A stretch of DNA of 64,000 nt, taken from Sphingopyxis italica. GTDB taxonomy: Bacteria; Pseudomonadota; Alphaproteobacteria; Sphingomonadales; Sphingomonadaceae. Where the stretch lies: contig NZ_JAATIT010000001.1 of the NCBI RefSeq assembly GCF_011926545.1, positions 248,001 to 312,000 on the forward strand. Direction: 5' to 3'. The notes under the pieces were generated by a model. It was not told the origin of the DNA. It ran no database searches and saw only the letters and a program-made list of their open reading frames with translations. Numbering within the stretch: position 1 is the stretch's first letter; every line of letters starts with the position of its first letter. Both the position numbers and the translations under genes were made by a program. Of this stretch, positions 15,777 to 25,731 are shown in pieces.

Positions 15777-18475
15777 CAGAATTGGGTTCCTACATTGAAT
15801 GAGAAGCGTTTGGTGTCATCGCCCTCTTCTTTGCGAAGGGCGTAAGCGAAGTCGATCCGGAAGGGACCGAAAGGAGAGTTCCAGTTGACCCCGGCGCCGA
15901 TCGCGACGCGCGGCATCCAGGTGTCGCCGAAGAAGCGTTCCTCGAACGGCGCGAGCGACGAGAAGCCGGTCGGACAGGTGGTGTATTGGCCCGTTCCGGT
16001 CGGGACGCCGCCCTCCGGCGTCGTTATCGTTTCGGTCGCGAACTGGCTTTGGCCCGTAGTCGCGTTGCGGCACAGGAATTTATAGAGACCGCTCCCGGGA
16101 ACGCCGTCGCGCGTGTCGCGGAAATCTTCGAGCGTCGTCAGCGTCGGGCGCTTCACGCTGAACACCGACCCGACATCGAGGAAGATCGACGGCCGCAGCC
16201 CCAGTTCCTTCGCGCCGGTACCGAGCGGGATATCGAGTTCGATCCGCCCCTGATAATAAGCGCGCCCGCCGAGCGCGTCGTCGATCTGGCCGCGATTGTC
16301 GTTGCTCGTGTCGATCACCGGGTTGAGCGGGTCATAGACGGCGGCATAGCGGATGACGCGCGGACCGACGCCGCGAATGTCGAAACCGCGCATCTGCGGT
16401 TCGCCGAGGAAAAAGCGGTCGGTCAGGCGGACCTTGTCGCTGGTCGGGGTCGGGCGCGCGCCGAACGGATAGATATAGCCGCCCTCGGCCGAGATGTTGA
16501 GGATGAAGCGGCTGCCGAGGTTGAAGTGCTTCGACCCCTGAAGGCGCGTGCGGACATATTTGACGCTACCGCCGAGCCCGGCGAAATCCTGGCTCAAGGA
16601 CAGCGACTGGCCACGCGTCGGACGAATGCGGTTGTCGCGGTCATCGTAAGCCAGCGTGTAGCCGAGCAGCGAGGTCGTACGATTGCCGATGGCGTCGCAC
16701 AGATAGCGGCCGGCGACGAGCGGGTCGCACTCGTCGCCGAAATAATAAATCCCCTTATCGAGCGTCACATCGTCGAAGTTGATGCTGTAGCGGCCGAAGA
16801 AGGACATGAATTCGGTCAGCGGCACGCCGACGTTGATCTGCGCGCCGGTCGTGACCTGTTCGAAGGTCGTACGGCGATCATTGTCGATGAAGTTGAACGA
16901 ATTGAGGTCGCGGCGATAGACGCTGCCGCCGATCGAGATGTTGCGGTCGAACAGATAGGGCTCGGTGAAGCCGAGTTCGATCGACTTCGAATAGCTCGAA
17001 TAGTTGACCGAGGCCTGGAGCTGCTGGCCGAGGCCGCGAAAGTTGCGCTGGCGGATCGAGGCCTGGAGCAGGAAATTCTCGATTGACGAGAAACCGGCCG
17101 ACAGCGACAGTTCGCCGGTCGGCTTTTCCTCGACATTGGTTTCGAGGATGATGCGGTCGGGGGCGCTGCCTTCCTTGCGCTCGATTTCCAGATTTTCCTG
17201 GAAATAACCGAGGCTGTTGATGCGGCTCTCGGTCCGCTTGACGCCAAAGCTGTTGAACGCGTCGCCTTCGTTCAGGCGGAATTCGCGACGCACCACTTTG
17301 TCGTGGGTCAGCGTGTTGCCGTTGACGTCGATGCGCTCGACATAGGTACGCGGGCTTTCGCCGACGTTGAAAGTGATCGCCATCGTCCGGTCTTCGGGAT
17401 TGCGGCGGAATTCGGGATTGATGTCGGCAAAGGCGTAGCCGAACAGGCCGGCGGTCTCGCTGAGACTTTCGACCGTATCCTCGACCAGCTTGGCGTCGTA
17501 CCAGTCGCCGGTCTTCATCGGCAGCAGCTTCTTCAGCATCTCGGGCTGGAAGTCGCGAATCTCGCTCTGCACGTCGACATCGCCGAACTTGTAGCGTTCG
17601 CCCTCCTCGACGACATAGGTGATGATGAAGTCCTGCTTGTTGCTCGTCAGTTCGGCCACCGCCGAGATGACGCGGAAGTCGGCGTAGCCGTTGGTCAGGT
17701 AGAAGAGACGCACCTTCTGCTGGTCATAGGCGAGACGATCGGGATCGTAGCTGGTGTTCGACGACAGGATCGTCAGCAGGCCCGACTCCTTGGTCGCCAT
17801 CTCATCCTTGAGGTCGCCGTCGCTGAACTTCTCGTTGCCGATGATGTTGATCTGGCGGACCTTCGACTTCGGTCCTTCGGTGATTTCGAAGACGACGTCG
17901 ACGCGGTTCTGGTCGAGCGAGACCATCTTGGGCTCGACGGTCGCGGCGAAGCGGCCCTGCCGCTTGTAGAGCTCGATGATGCGCGCGACGTCGGCGCGGA
18001 CTTTCGATCGCGTGTAGATCTGGCGCGGCGCCATCTTGATCTCGGGACGGATCTTGTCTTCCTTGAGGCGCTTGTTGCCCTCCAGGATCACGCGGTTGAT
18101 CACCGGGTTTTCGGCGACCTGGATTGTCAGCGCGCCATTGTTGTCGGTGATCTGGAAATCCTTGAACAGCTCGGTCGCGGCCAGGTCCTTCAGCGCCTGG
18201 TCGAGCACCGCGCGGTCATATGGCTGGCCGACGCGCAGCCGCAGATACGACAGGATCGTCTGCGCCTCGAGCCGCTGGTTGCCGACGACGGTGATCGACT
18301 GGATCGTCGTCGCGGCCGGAACCGCTTCGGGTGCCGGCGCCGGAACGGTCGGAGCGGGGACGCGCGGCGGCGCAACGTCCTGCGCCATCAACGGCGTCGC
18401 GAGCATCGTGCCGGCCAGCAAAACCACCGACAGCTGCGTCCGGCCCAAGAGTTTGTGTGAAGCCACGCTGTTCAT
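15776..18475 (-). CDS. bamA: Outer membrane protein assembly factor BamA
   Basis: BamA inserts beta-barrel proteins into the outer membrane. The 899-residue protein has a signal peptide ending near LMAQD, a proline-rich stretch, five POTRA domains (about residues 60-450) and a C-terminal Omp85 barrel ending in an aromatic residue (FNVGTQF). The barrel carries FFLGEPQMRGFDIRGVGPR, the conserved VRGF-type loop. The ATG at 18475 was chosen because it directly precedes the signal sequence. It follows rseP by 73 bases and leads into skp. Confidence 0.96.
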   Translation of the reverse strand: MNSVASHKLLGRTQLSVVLLAGTMLATPLMAQDVAPPRVPAPTVPAPAPEAVPAATTIQSITVVGNQRLEAQTILSYLRLRVGQPYDRAVLDQALKDLAATELFKDFQITDNNGALTIQVAENPVINRVILEGNKRLKEDKIRPEIKMAPRQIYTRSKVRADVARIIELYKRQGRFAATVEPKMVSLDQNRVDVVFEITEGPKSKVRQINIIGNEKFSDGDLKDEMATKESGLLTILSSNTSYDPDRLAYDQQKVRLFYLTNGYADFRVISAVAELTSNKQDFIITYVVEEGERYKFGDVDVQSEIRDFQPEMLKKLLPMKTGDWYDAKLVEDTVESLSETAGLFGYAFADINPEFRRNPEDRTMAITFNVGESPRTYVERIDVNGNTLTHDKVVRREFRLNEGDAFNSFGVKRTESRINSLGYFQENLEIERKEGSAPDRIILETNVEEKPTGELSLSAGFSSIENFLLQASIRQRNFRGLGQQLQASVNYSSYSKSIELGFTEPYLFDRNISIGGSVYRRDLNSFNFIDNDRRTTFEQVTTGAQINVGVPLTEFMSFFGRYSINFDDVTLDKGIYYFGDECDPLVAGRYLCDAIGNRTTSLLGYTLAYDDRDNRIRPTRGQSLSLSQDFAGLGGSVKYVRTRLQGSKHFNLGSRFILNISAEGGYIYPFGARPTPTSDKVRLTDRFFLGEPQMRGFDIRGVGPRVIRYAAVYDPLNPVIDTSNDNRGQIDDALGGRAYYQGRIELDIPLGTGAKELGLRPSIFLDVGSVFSVKRPTLTTLEDFRDTRDGVPGSGLYKFLCRNATTGQSQFATETITTPEGGVPTGTGQYTTCPTGFSSLAPFEERFFGDTWMPRVAIGAGVNWNSPFGPFRIDFAYALRKEEGDDTKRFSFNVGTQF

Positions 18476-18548
18476 CCCGAAAAAATAACTCAAAAGCGAC
18501 AAACCCGCCTGACCGCGGGCTTGCGCGCCACTCCCTGCCCCAGACTCG

Positions 18549-19679
18549 CTAGCCAATCAAGCGGGCGATCCTGTCCCACACGCCAATTGAGCCCAAATCG
18601 TTGAAAGTCACGACCAGCATAAGGGTCACGATGGCCGCAAAGCCGAATCGGAACGCCCATTCCTGCGCCGCTGGGGGCGCGGGACGCCGGCGGATCGCCT
18701 CATAGGCGTAAAAGGCCAGATGACCGCCATCGAGCATCGGCAATGGCAAGAGGTTGATGAACCCCAGATTGATGGAAATGAAGGCCGCGAAGAAGATCAG
18801 CGTGCCAATCCCCAGCGCCGCCATCTCGCCCGACTGCTTGGCGATCTTGACCGGTCCGCCCATGTCCTTGATCGAACGCTGGCCGGTCACGAACTGGCCG
18901 AGGATGCTCCCCGTCAGCCGCACCATTTCCCAAGTCTGCGCGGCGCTTGTCTGTATCGCCATTACGGGCCCCACGGCCGTATAGACCGGCGCATCCGAGC
19001 GGATCCCGATAACCGCGCGCTCGCTTTTGTTGCCGAACGGGTCGCGTTCGGAAATGATACGCGGTCGCAAAGTGACGTTCAGCCGCTCGCTACCCCGCGC
19101 AATCTCGATGCTGGCGGGTTTGCCGAGGTTGAACGCCACGGCGCCCTGAATATCGTTGAACGTGTCCATCGTCCGGCCGTCGATGCGGACGATCCGGTCG
19201 CCAGCTCGCAGCCCCGCTTCCTGCGCGGCGCTGTCCGCTTCTACCGCGCCGATCACCGGCGGCGTCTGCGGAACGCCATATGCCATGTTGAAGGCGGCGA
19301 AGATCAGAATCGCGAACAGGAAATTCGTGACCGGTCCCGCGAGCACGATCAGTGCGCGCTTCCACACAGGCTGCGCGGGGAAGGTATGCGATTTCTGCTC
19401 GGCGGGCAGCTGCTGCCAGTCGGCGTCGGGCTGGCTGACCGCATCGCGGTCGCCGGCGAACTGGACATAGCCGCCGAGCGGCAGCCAGCCGATCTTCCAT
19501 TCGGTGCCGCGCTTGTCGGTCCAGCCGAGAATCTTGCGTCCGAAGCCGATCGAGAAGGTATCAGCCTTCACCCCGCACCAGCGGCCGACGATATAATGGC
19601 CATATTCATGCACGAAAACGAGCGGTCCGAGGACAGCGAGAAAGGCGACGAAATAGAGCCAGATAGGCACGTTAGGCAT
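18549..19679 (-). CDS. rseP: RIP site-2 metalloprotease RseP/MmpA
   Basis: This is a 376-residue inner-membrane zinc protease that cuts transmembrane segments of anti-sigma factors and remnant signal peptides. The zinc motif is H24-E25-x-x-H28 in VFVHEYGHYIVGR. The third ligand lies in the C-terminal MLDGGHL segment. A PDZ domain spans roughly residues 115-195 (DSAAQEAGLRAGDRIVRIDG). Four membrane helices are visible. The start overlaps the last eight bases of dxr, a compact arrangement that supports co-expression. Confidence 0.95.
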   Translation of the reverse strand: MPNVPIWLYFVAFLAVLGPLVFVHEYGHYIVGRWCGVKADTFSIGFGRKILGWTDKRGTEWKIGWLPLGGYVQFAGDRDAVSQPDADWQQLPAEQKSHTFPAQPVWKRALIVLAGPVTNFLFAILIFAAFNMAYGVPQTPPVIGAVEADSAAQEAGLRAGDRIVRIDGRTMDTFNDIQGAVAFNLGKPASIEIARGSERLNVTLRPRIISERDPFGNKSERAVIGIRSDAPVYTAVGPVMAIQTSAAQTWEMVRLTGSILGQFVTGQRSIKDMGGPVKIAKQSGEMAALGIGTLIFFAAFISINLGFINLLPLPMLDGGHLAFYAYEAIRRRPAPPAAQEWAFRFGFAAIVTLMLVVTFNDLGSIGVWDRIARLIG

Positions 19680-20835
19680 GTTCGAGCTGGTCCACAAAAT
19701 GCTGCGCGGCCGCGCGGGATGCGGCATCGACGCTGAATATGTCCTGAAGCGATGCGGGCACGGCCGGCGCATCGGTATCGATCACGCGGCGAACCGTATC
19801 GACGATCGCGGGGAAGGAAATGCGGCCGGCAAGGAAAGCGGCGACCGCCACTTCGTTGGCGGCGTTGAGCTGCGCCGGGCGCGCGCCGCCCTCGGCGATC
19901 GCGGCGCGGCAAAGCGCGGTCGCGGGAAAACGCACCTCGTCGGGCGCCTCGAAATCGAGCCGCGCGATGCTGGCGAGGTCGAGCGGGGTGCACGGCGTCG
20001 CCATCCGCTGCGGCCAGGCGAGCGCGCTGCTGATCGGGATGCGCATGTCGGGCGAGCCGAGCTGCGCGAGCGTCGAGCAATCGATATATTCGACAAGGCT
20101 GTGGATCACCGATTGCGGATGGACGAGGATCTCGATCCGGTCGAGCCCCACCGGGAACAGGTGATGCGCCTCGATCAGTTCGAGCCCCTTGTTCATCATC
20201 GTCGCCGAATCGACGCTGATCTTCGCGCCCATCGACCAATTGGGATGCGCGACCGCCTGTGCGGGCGTGACGCGCGCCATGTCGTCGGCGCGCATCGTGC
20301 GGAACGGGCCGCCGCTGGCGGTGAGGATGATGCGGCGCACCTGGTCGATACGGCCGCCCGCTAGGCACTGGAAGATCGCATTATGCTCGCTGTCGACGGG
20401 CAGGATCGTCGCGCGCGTCGCGCGCGCGGCGGCGGTCATCAGCTCGCCCGCGGAAACCAGAGCTTCCTTGTTGGCGAGCGCGACGTCGTGGCCCGCTTCG
20501 AGAGCGGCCATCGTCGGCGCGAGGCCCGCGGTGCCGACGATCGCCGCCATGACGAGGTCGGTCGGCTGCCGCGCGACCGCGACGAGCGCCTCGGCGCCCG
20601 CAGCGGTTTCGATGCCGGTGCCCGCCAGCGCGCCTTTCAGCGCGCCGTGAAGCGTTTCGTCGGCGATCACCGCGACGTCGGGGCGGAATTCCTTCGCGAG
20701 CTTCGCGAGTTCGGCAACGTCGCTGTTCGCGGTCAGCACGCCGACAGCCCAGGCCTCGCCATCGCGGCGCACGAGATCGAGAGTCGATTGCCCGACCGAT
20801 CCCGTCGCACCGAATAGCGAGAGGCGGCGCGTCAT
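19672..20835 (-). CDS. dxr: 1-deoxy-D-xylulose 5-phosphate reductoisomerase
   Basis: Dxr converts DXP to 2-C-methyl-erythritol 4-phosphate with NADPH, the committed step of the MEP isoprenoid pathway. The 387-residue enzyme has the nucleotide loop SLFGATGSVGQSTLDLV, ALANKEALVSAG, the metal and substrate site LPVDSEHNAIFQCL, ILTASGGPFR, HPNWSMGAKISVDSATMMNKGLE, and NAANEVAVAAFL. It supplies isoprenoid units to the neighbouring uppS. One base separates its ATG from the cdsA stop. Confidence 0.96.
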   Translation of the reverse strand: MTRRLSLFGATGSVGQSTLDLVRRDGEAWAVGVLTANSDVAELAKLAKEFRPDVAVIADETLHGALKGALAGTGIETAAGAEALVAVARQPTDLVMAAIVGTAGLAPTMAALEAGHDVALANKEALVSAGELMTAAARATRATILPVDSEHNAIFQCLAGGRIDQVRRIILTASGGPFRTMRADDMARVTPAQAVAHPNWSMGAKISVDSATMMNKGLELIEAHHLFPVGLDRIEILVHPQSVIHSLVEYIDCSTLAQLGSPDMRIPISSALAWPQRMATPCTPLDLASIARLDFEAPDEVRFPATALCRAAIAEGGARPAQLNAANEVAVAAFLAGRISFPAIVDTVRRVIDTDAPAVPASLQDIFSVDAASRAAAQHFVDQLEHA

Positions 20836-20836
20836 G

Positions 20837-21514
20837 TCAGCCCGCCGCCCGCACGGCGATCTGCCCCGCGAACGCGAGCGCGCCGAGCAGCAGCGCCACC
20901 GGCAGGACGCCGTCGACGCGGTCGAACAGCCCGCCATGCCCCGGAATGAGCTTGCCCGAATCCTTGACCCCGGCGCGGCGTTTCATCCAGCTTTGCGCGA
21001 GGTCACCGAGTTGCGCGAGCAGGCCCATGAACAGGCCGATCCACAGCGGCACGCCGATGATGCCCGCGCGATCGCCGATCGTCGCGCTGGCGATCAGCGC
21101 CGCGACCATGCCGCCGATCAGCCCCGACCAGGTTTTCGACGGGCTGATCGTCGGCGCGAGGCGCGCGCCGCCAAAGGCGCGGCCGGCGAAATAGGCGCCG
21201 ATGTCGGTGGCCCAGACCATGCCGAAGACCCACAGCGCCGCGGTCATGCCGAGATGATCGCGGACGAACCACAGCCCCGCCATCGCGCCGAACACGAGGA
21301 TCGGGCCGAGGATATGGAGCGCGATCTTGGCGCCGCCGCCGAGCGTCATCGCCTTCACGAGCTGGAACCATTCGACGAGGACGAGCGCCCCGCCGACGAG
21401 CAGGAACAGACCGAAGGCGATGCCGCCGAACCACAGCGCGGTCCCCGCGATCGCGAACAGGATGAGCGCCGAGGCGATCCGCACCCAGACGTCCGATTTC
21501 GTCGCTGCCGCCAT
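20837..21514 (-). CDS. cdsA: Phosphatidate cytidylyltransferase
   Basis: CdsA makes CDP-diacylglycerol from phosphatidic acid and CTP, feeding PssA (encoded at 26287). The 225-residue protein has six or more hydrophobic helices. It also has the C-terminal family signature block around GDLAQSWMKRRAGVKDSGKLIPGHGGLFDRVDG, in which the metal-binding aspartates are preserved. The ATG at 21514 avoids overlap with uppS and begins at a normal cytoplasmic N-terminus. Confidence 0.95.
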   Translation of the reverse strand: MAAATKSDVWVRIASALILFAIAGTALWFGGIAFGLFLLVGGALVLVEWFQLVKAMTLGGGAKIALHILGPILVFGAMAGLWFVRDHLGMTAALWVFGMVWATDIGAYFAGRAFGGARLAPTISPSKTWSGLIGGMVAALIASATIGDRAGIIGVPLWIGLFMGLLAQLGDLAQSWMKRRAGVKDSGKLIPGHGGLFDRVDGVLPVALLLGALAFAGQIAVRAAG

Positions 21515-21518
21515 GCCC

Positions 21519-22205
21519 TTAAAGTCCCCCGTAACGGCGATCGCGGCGCGCGAAATGGTCAAGCGCCGCTTTCAGATCGGCCGGCTTGAAGTCCGGCCAC
21601 AAAATGTCGGTGAAATACAGCTCGGCATAAGCCGACTGCCACAGCAGGAAGTTCGACAGCCGCACCTCGCCCGAGGTGCGGATGAGCAGGTCGAGCGGCG
21701 GCATGTCGGCGGTGTCGAGATGCGCCTCGATCGCCGCCTCGCTGATCTCTCCGGCTTCGGCCGCAGCCTTTGCCGCGCGGACCAGCTCGTCCTGCGCGCC
21801 ATAGTTGAGCGCGACCGCGAGCGTCGTGCGCTTGTTGCCCGCGGTGCGTTCGAGCGCATTCTCGATCAGCGCGACGACGTCGGGCGCGAGCGCGCGCCAG
21901 TTGCCGATCACCTTCAGCTTCACGTCGTTCGCGGCGAATTCGTCGAGGTCGGACAGGATGAAGCGCTTCATCAGCCCCATCAGGTCGCTGACCTCTTCCT
22001 CGGGCCGCTTCCAGTTTTCGGAACTGAAGGCATAGAGCGTCATCGCCTCGATACCGAGATCGCCCGCCGCGCGCACGATCGTGCGCACCGCCTCGACCCC
22101 GGCCTTGTGGCCGGCGACGCGCGGCAGCAGGCGCTTCTTGGCCCAGCGGCCGTTGCCGTCCATGATGATGGCGACATGGCGTGCGCCGTGATCAGTTGCC
22201 GGCAT
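21519..22205 (-). CDS. uppS: Di-trans,poly-cis-undecaprenyl diphosphate synthase
   Basis: UppS elongates farnesyl diphosphate to the C55 carrier lipid for peptidoglycan and other surface polymers. The 228-residue enzyme shows VAIIMDGNGRWAKKR with the catalytic aspartate, GHKAGVEAVR, LYAFSSENWKRP, and the C-terminal DLLIRTSGEVRLSNFLLWQSAYAEL. It sits upstream of cdsA by four bases, and a palindromic repeat separates it from frr. Confidence 0.96.
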   Translation of the reverse strand: MPATDHGARHVAIIMDGNGRWAKKRLLPRVAGHKAGVEAVRTIVRAAGDLGIEAMTLYAFSSENWKRPEEEVSDLMGLMKRFILSDLDEFAANDVKLKVIGNWRALAPDVVALIENALERTAGNKRTTLAVALNYGAQDELVRAAKAAAEAGEISEAAIEAHLDTADMPPLDLLIRTSGEVRLSNFLLWQSAYAELYFTDILWPDFKPADLKAALDHFARRDRRYGGL

Positions 22206-22220
22206 AGAAAAACCTCAAAT

Positions 22221-22304
22221 CCCGTTCGCATCGAGCGAAGTCGAGATGCCCATCGGCGTAGCGTAAGGTCGACGGGTGTCTCGACTTCGCTCGACACGAA
22301 CGGG
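22221..22304. repeat. Inverted repeat between frr and uppS
   Basis: CCCGTTCGCATCGAGCGAAG at 22221-22240 and its imperfect complement at about 22284-22304 (CTTCGCTCGACACGAACGGG) form a long hairpin. It resembles the CGAACGGG end of the dispersed family but has a different centre. It interrupts the otherwise tight cluster. Confidence 0.8.
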
Positions 22305-22328
22305 TCGAGAGGACGGAATCACTCTTCA

Positions 22329-22883
22329 CTAGCCCAGGATTTCCTTTTCCTTGGCGGTCGCCGCGGCGTCGAGTTCGGCGATCGTCGCGTCGGTCAGCTT
22401 CTGCACCTCGGTCTCGTGGCGCTTGCGCTCGTCCTCGCTGATTTCCTTCTTGTTCTCGTCGGCCTTCAGATTGTCCATGCCGTCGCGGCGAACATTGCGT
22501 ACCGCGACGCGCGCCTTTTCAGCGTACTGGCCGGCGAGCTTCGACAGCTCCTTGCGGCGTTCCTGCGTCATTTCGGGGATCGGCAGGCGCAGCATCTGGC
22601 CGTCGACGATCGGGTTGAGCCCCAGCCCCGCCGAGCGGATCGCCTTGTCGACGGGGCCGACGTTCGACTTGTCCCACACCTGCACCGACAGCATACGCGG
22701 TTCGGGCGCGCTGACCGAGGCGACCTGGTTCAGCGGCATATGGCTGCCATAAACCTCGACCGTCACCGGATCGAGCAGCGCGGTGTGCGCGCGGCCGGTA
22801 CGCAGGCCCGCGAGGTCGCTCTTGAGCGATTCGACCGCGCCGTGCATGCGGCGCTCGAGATCGGCCTTATCATATTTCGCCAT
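22329..22883 (-). CDS. frr: Ribosome recycling factor
   Basis: Frr splits post-termination ribosomes together with EF-G. The 184-residue protein has the family length and the segments [75 protein letters not shown], and a charged C-terminal helix. It is followed by uppS and preceded by pyrH, 23 bases away. Confidence 0.97.
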   Translation of the reverse strand: MAKYDKADLERRMHGAVESLKSDLAGLRTGRAHTALLDPVTVEVYGSHMPLNQVASVSAPEPRMLSVQVWDKSNVGPVDKAIRSAGLGLNPIVDGQMLRLPIPEMTQERRKELSKLAGQYAEKARVAVRNVRRDGMDNLKADENKKEISEDERKRHETEVQKLTDATIAELDAAATAKEKEILG

Positions 22884-22906
22884 CTGTCTTTCCTCTCTTG
22901 ATTCTG

Positions 22907-23632
22907 TCAGCCCGCGGCATCGCCGACGACGGTCGAAACGCCCTCGCCCGCCAGCACGCGCGCCAGATTGCCGGGCTCGCGGATGTTGAACACGACGATC
23001 GGGATATGATTGTCACGGCAGAGCGCCACCGCGCTCGCATCCATTACCTTCAGATTGTCGGCGAGCACGCGGTCGTAGCTGAGCGTGTCATAACGCACCG
23101 CGCTCGGATCCTTCTTGGGGTCGGCGTTATAGACGCCGTCGACGCTGGTACCCTTGAGCAGCGCGTCGCACTTCATCTCGGCGGCACGCAGCGCGGCGCC
23201 GCTGTCGGTGGTAAAGTAAGGCGCGCCGACGCCGGCGGCGAAGATCACGACGCGGCCCTTTTCCATGTGGCGTTCGGCGCGGCGGCGGATGACGGGTTCG
23301 CACACCTTGTCCATCTCGATCGCCGACTGGACGCGCGTTTCGACCCCGAGCTGCTCAAGCGCGTTCTGCATCGCGAGCGCGTTCATCACGGTGGCGAGCA
23401 TGCCCATATAGTCGGCCTGCGCGCGGTCCATGCCCTTGGCGGCACCCGCCATGCCGCGGAAGATATTGCCGCCGCCGATGACGAGGCAGATTTCGAGCCC
23501 GCGATCCTTGGCTTCCTTGACCTCGGCCGCCATGCTCGCGACGGTTTCGGGGTCGATGCCGAACGGGCTGGAACCCATCAACGCCTCGCCCGACAATTTC
23601 AGCAAGATGCGTTTCATGCCGGGCAGAGCCAT
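22907..23632 (-). CDS. pyrH: UMP kinase
   Basis: PyrH phosphorylates UMP to UDP. The 241-residue amino-acid-kinase-fold protein has [13 protein letters not shown] at the phosphate site, [13 protein letters not shown], the dimer segment [20 protein letters not shown], and [17 protein letters not shown] near the nucleotide site. It lies between tsf and frr, the usual bacterial order. Confidence 0.96.
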   Translation of the reverse strand: MALPGMKRILLKLSGEALMGSSPFGIDPETVASMAAEVKEAKDRGLEICLVIGGGNIFRGMAGAAKGMDRAQADYMGMLATVMNALAMQNALEQLGVETRVQSAIEMDKVCEPVIRRRAERHMEKGRVVIFAAGVGAPYFTTDSGAALRAAEMKCDALLKGTSVDGVYNADPKKDPSAVRYDTLSYDRVLADNLKVMDASAVALCRDNHIPIVVFNIREPGNLARVLAGEGVSTVVGDAAG

Positions 23633-23748
23633 GATCGGAGGAACCTTATGTAATCGATGAATAAGCGAATGGCGCGCACCCTAGAGCGGGCACGCGCCAT
23701 TGCCAAGCGGACTGCGGCGCGAGAGGCGCAGCAATCGCGCGTTTCTTT

Positions 23749-24675
23749 TTAGACGCCGGCGACCGCCGCGACTTCCGCCGCGAAATCGCTTTCTTCCTTC
23801 TCGATGCCTTCGCCGAGCTGGAAGCGGACGAAGCCCTTGAGCGTGATCGTCGCGCCGACATCCTTGCCGGCGGCGGCGACGACTTCGGCGACCGGGGTCT
23901 TGCCGTCCATCACGAAGAGCTGCGACAGCAGCGCGTTTTCCTTGCGATACTTGGCGATCGCGCCGTCGACCATCTTGCCGACGATTTCGGCGGGCTTGCC
24001 CGACTGGGCGGCCTTTTCCTCGGCGATCGCGCGTTCGCGCGCGACGAGGTCGGCGTCGAGATCGTCGCCGTTCAGCGCGAGCGGGTTCGCGGCGGCGACG
24101 TGCATCGCAAGCTGCTTGCCGAGCGGTTCGAGAACGTCGGCGCCGGCGGTCGATTCGAGCGCGACGAGCACGCCGATCTTGCCCATGCCGGGCGCGGCGG
24201 CGTTGTGGACATAACCCGTGACGACGCCCGAGTTCACCGAGACGATGACGCTGCGGCGCAGCGACTGGTTTTCACCGATCGTCGCGATGTTGCTCGTCAG
24301 CTTCTCGGCGACGGTGCCGCCGCTCGGATAAGTTGCAGCGGCTAGCGCTTCGATGTCCGAGATGCCGCCGGTCAGCGCGACCTGCGTCACGTCGCGGACG
24401 AAGCCCTGGAACTGCTCGTTCTTGCCGACGAAGTCGGTTTCGCTGTTCACTTCGACCATCGCGCCACGATTGCCGTCGGTGGCGACGCCCACGAGACCTT
24501 CGGCGGCGACGCGCCCGGCCTTCTTGGCGGCGGCGGCGAGACCCTTGGTGCGCAGCCAGTCGATCGACGCTTCGATGTCACCGTTGTTTTCGGCGAGCGC
24601 CTTTTTACAATCCATCATGCCTGCGCCCGTGCGGTCGCGCAGTTCCTTGACGAGAGCGGCCGTAATTTCAGCCAT
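23749..24675 (-). CDS. tsf: Elongation factor Ts
   Basis: EF-Ts recharges EF-Tu by displacing GDP. The 308-residue protein begins with the UBA-like domain ([23 protein letters not shown]) and has the [10 protein letters not shown] motif that contacts EF-Tu, followed by two core subdomains. The C-terminus carries [18 protein letters not shown]. It is separated from rpsB by 132 bases that hold a strong hairpin. Confidence 0.97.
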   Translation of the reverse strand: MAEITAALVKELRDRTGAGMMDCKKALAENNGDIEASIDWLRTKGLAAAAKKAGRVAAEGLVGVATDGNRGAMVEVNSETDFVGKNEQFQGFVRDVTQVALTGGISDIEALAAATYPSGGTVAEKLTSNIATIGENQSLRRSVIVSVNSGVVTGYVHNAAAPGMGKIGVLVALESTAGADVLEPLGKQLAMHVAAANPLALNGDDLDADLVARERAIAEEKAAQSGKPAEIVGKMVDGAIAKYRKENALLSQLFVMDGKTPVAEVVAAAGKDVGATITLKGFVRFQLGEGIEKEESDFAAEVAAVAGV

Positions 24676-24751
24676 GGAATATTCCTTTCAAAAGGGCGAG
24701 CCCATCCGGCCCGCGAGACGCCCGCGCGCATGGCGGGGCGATAAGTCAAAG

Positions 24752-24800
24752 GGATGACAGGGACGGCGCGAACCCTCGCGGCGCCGTCCCGTCATGCCCG
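24752..24800 (-). terminator. Hairpin between rpsB and tsf
   Basis: GGGACGGCGC at 24760-24769 pairs perfectly with GCGCCGTCCC at 24781-24790, extended by TGAC/GTCA outside. No T tract follows, so it may attenuate readthrough from rpsB into tsf or stabilise RNA ends rather than fully terminate. Confidence 0.5.
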
Positions 24801-24807
24801 CAGGCGA

Positions 24808-25731
24808 TCAGGCGTCGCTCTGGCGTTCGGTTTCGGCAGCCGCTTCGGGCGGGACCTGTTCATCTTCGGTCACCGGAGCAGCGTCGACAGCCGGAGCGGC
24901 TTCGACGGCCGGAGCGGCTTCGACGGCCGGGGCAGCTTCGACGGCCGGGGCTTCTTCAGCAACCGGAGCGGCGGCTTCTTCGGTCAGTGCCGCTTCGGCA
25001 ACGGGCTCGACAGCCGCGCCAAGGTCTTCGCCGCGGTTCGCGCGGGCCTGCTGGCCGCCACGCGTCGCGGCCTGGGCCACCGCATCGCAGTAAAGGCGGA
25101 TGGCGCGCGCGGCGTCATCGTTCGCCGGAACCGGGAAAGCGATGCCATCGGGCGAGACGTTCGAATCGAGGATCGCGACGACGGGAATGCCAAGGACGTT
25201 GGCTTCCTTGATCGCCAACTCTTCCTTGTTCGCGTCGATCACGAACATCACGTCGGGAATGCCGCCCATGTCGCGGATGCCGCCAAGCGACATTTCGAGC
25301 TTGTCGCGCTCGCGCGTCTTGTTGAGCACTTCCTTCTTGGTGAGGCCCGAGGTGTCGCCCGAGAGCTGTTCTTCGAGCGTCTTGAGGCGCTTGATCGAAC
25401 CCGAGATCGTCTTCCAGTTGGTGAGCATGCCGCCCAGCCAGCGGTGGTTGACGAAGTGCTGACCCGAAGCGCGCGCGGCGTCGGCGATCGGACCCTGCGC
25501 CTGGCGCTTGGTGCCGACGAACAGGACCTTGCCACCGGCGGCCGACGAGGACGCGATGAAGTCGAGGGCGCGCGCGAAGAGCGGCACGGTCTGCGACAGG
25601 TCGAGAATGTGGATGCCGTTGCGCGCGCCGAAGATATACGGCTTCATGCGCGGGTTCCAACGGTGGGTCTGGTGGCCGAAGTGGGCGCCAGCTTCGATAA
25701 GATTCTGCATCGTGACGACAGGTGCCGCCAT
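24808..25731 (-). CDS. rpsB: 30S ribosomal protein S2 with long acidic Ala/Pro tail
   Basis: S2 is a small-subunit protein. The first 240 or so residues are canonical: [73 protein letters not shown], and [17 protein letters not shown]. The protein is 307 residues long because of a C-terminal extension of about 60 residues, rich in A, P, E and V. It includes repeats of the hexapeptide AAPAVE encoded by an 18-bp tandem repeat. The ATG at 25731 is the family start. Confidence 0.97.
   Translation of the reverse strand: MAAPVVTMQNLIEAGAHFGHQTHRWNPRMKPYIFGARNGIHILDLSQTVPLFARALDFIASSSAAGGKVLFVGTKRQAQGPIADAARASGQHFVNHRWLGGMLTNWKTISGSIKRLKTLEEQLSGDTSGLTKKEVLNKTRERDKLEMSLGGIRDMGGIPDVMFVIDANKEELAIKEANVLGIPVVAILDSNVSPDGIAFPVPANDDAARAIRLYCDAVAQAATRGGQQARANRGEDLGAAVEPVAEAALTEEAAAPVAEEAPAVEAAPAVEAAPAVEAAPAVDAAPVTEDEQVPPEAAAETERQSDA
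24881..24952. repeat. Four tandem 18-bp repeats inside rpsB
   Basis: Units at 24881, 24899, 24917 and 24935 are GCTTCGACGGCCGGAGCG variants differing at one to three positions. They encode AAPAVE/D hexapeptides in the S2 tail. Period 18 keeps the reading frame, so copy number can vary harmlessly. Confidence 0.9.
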
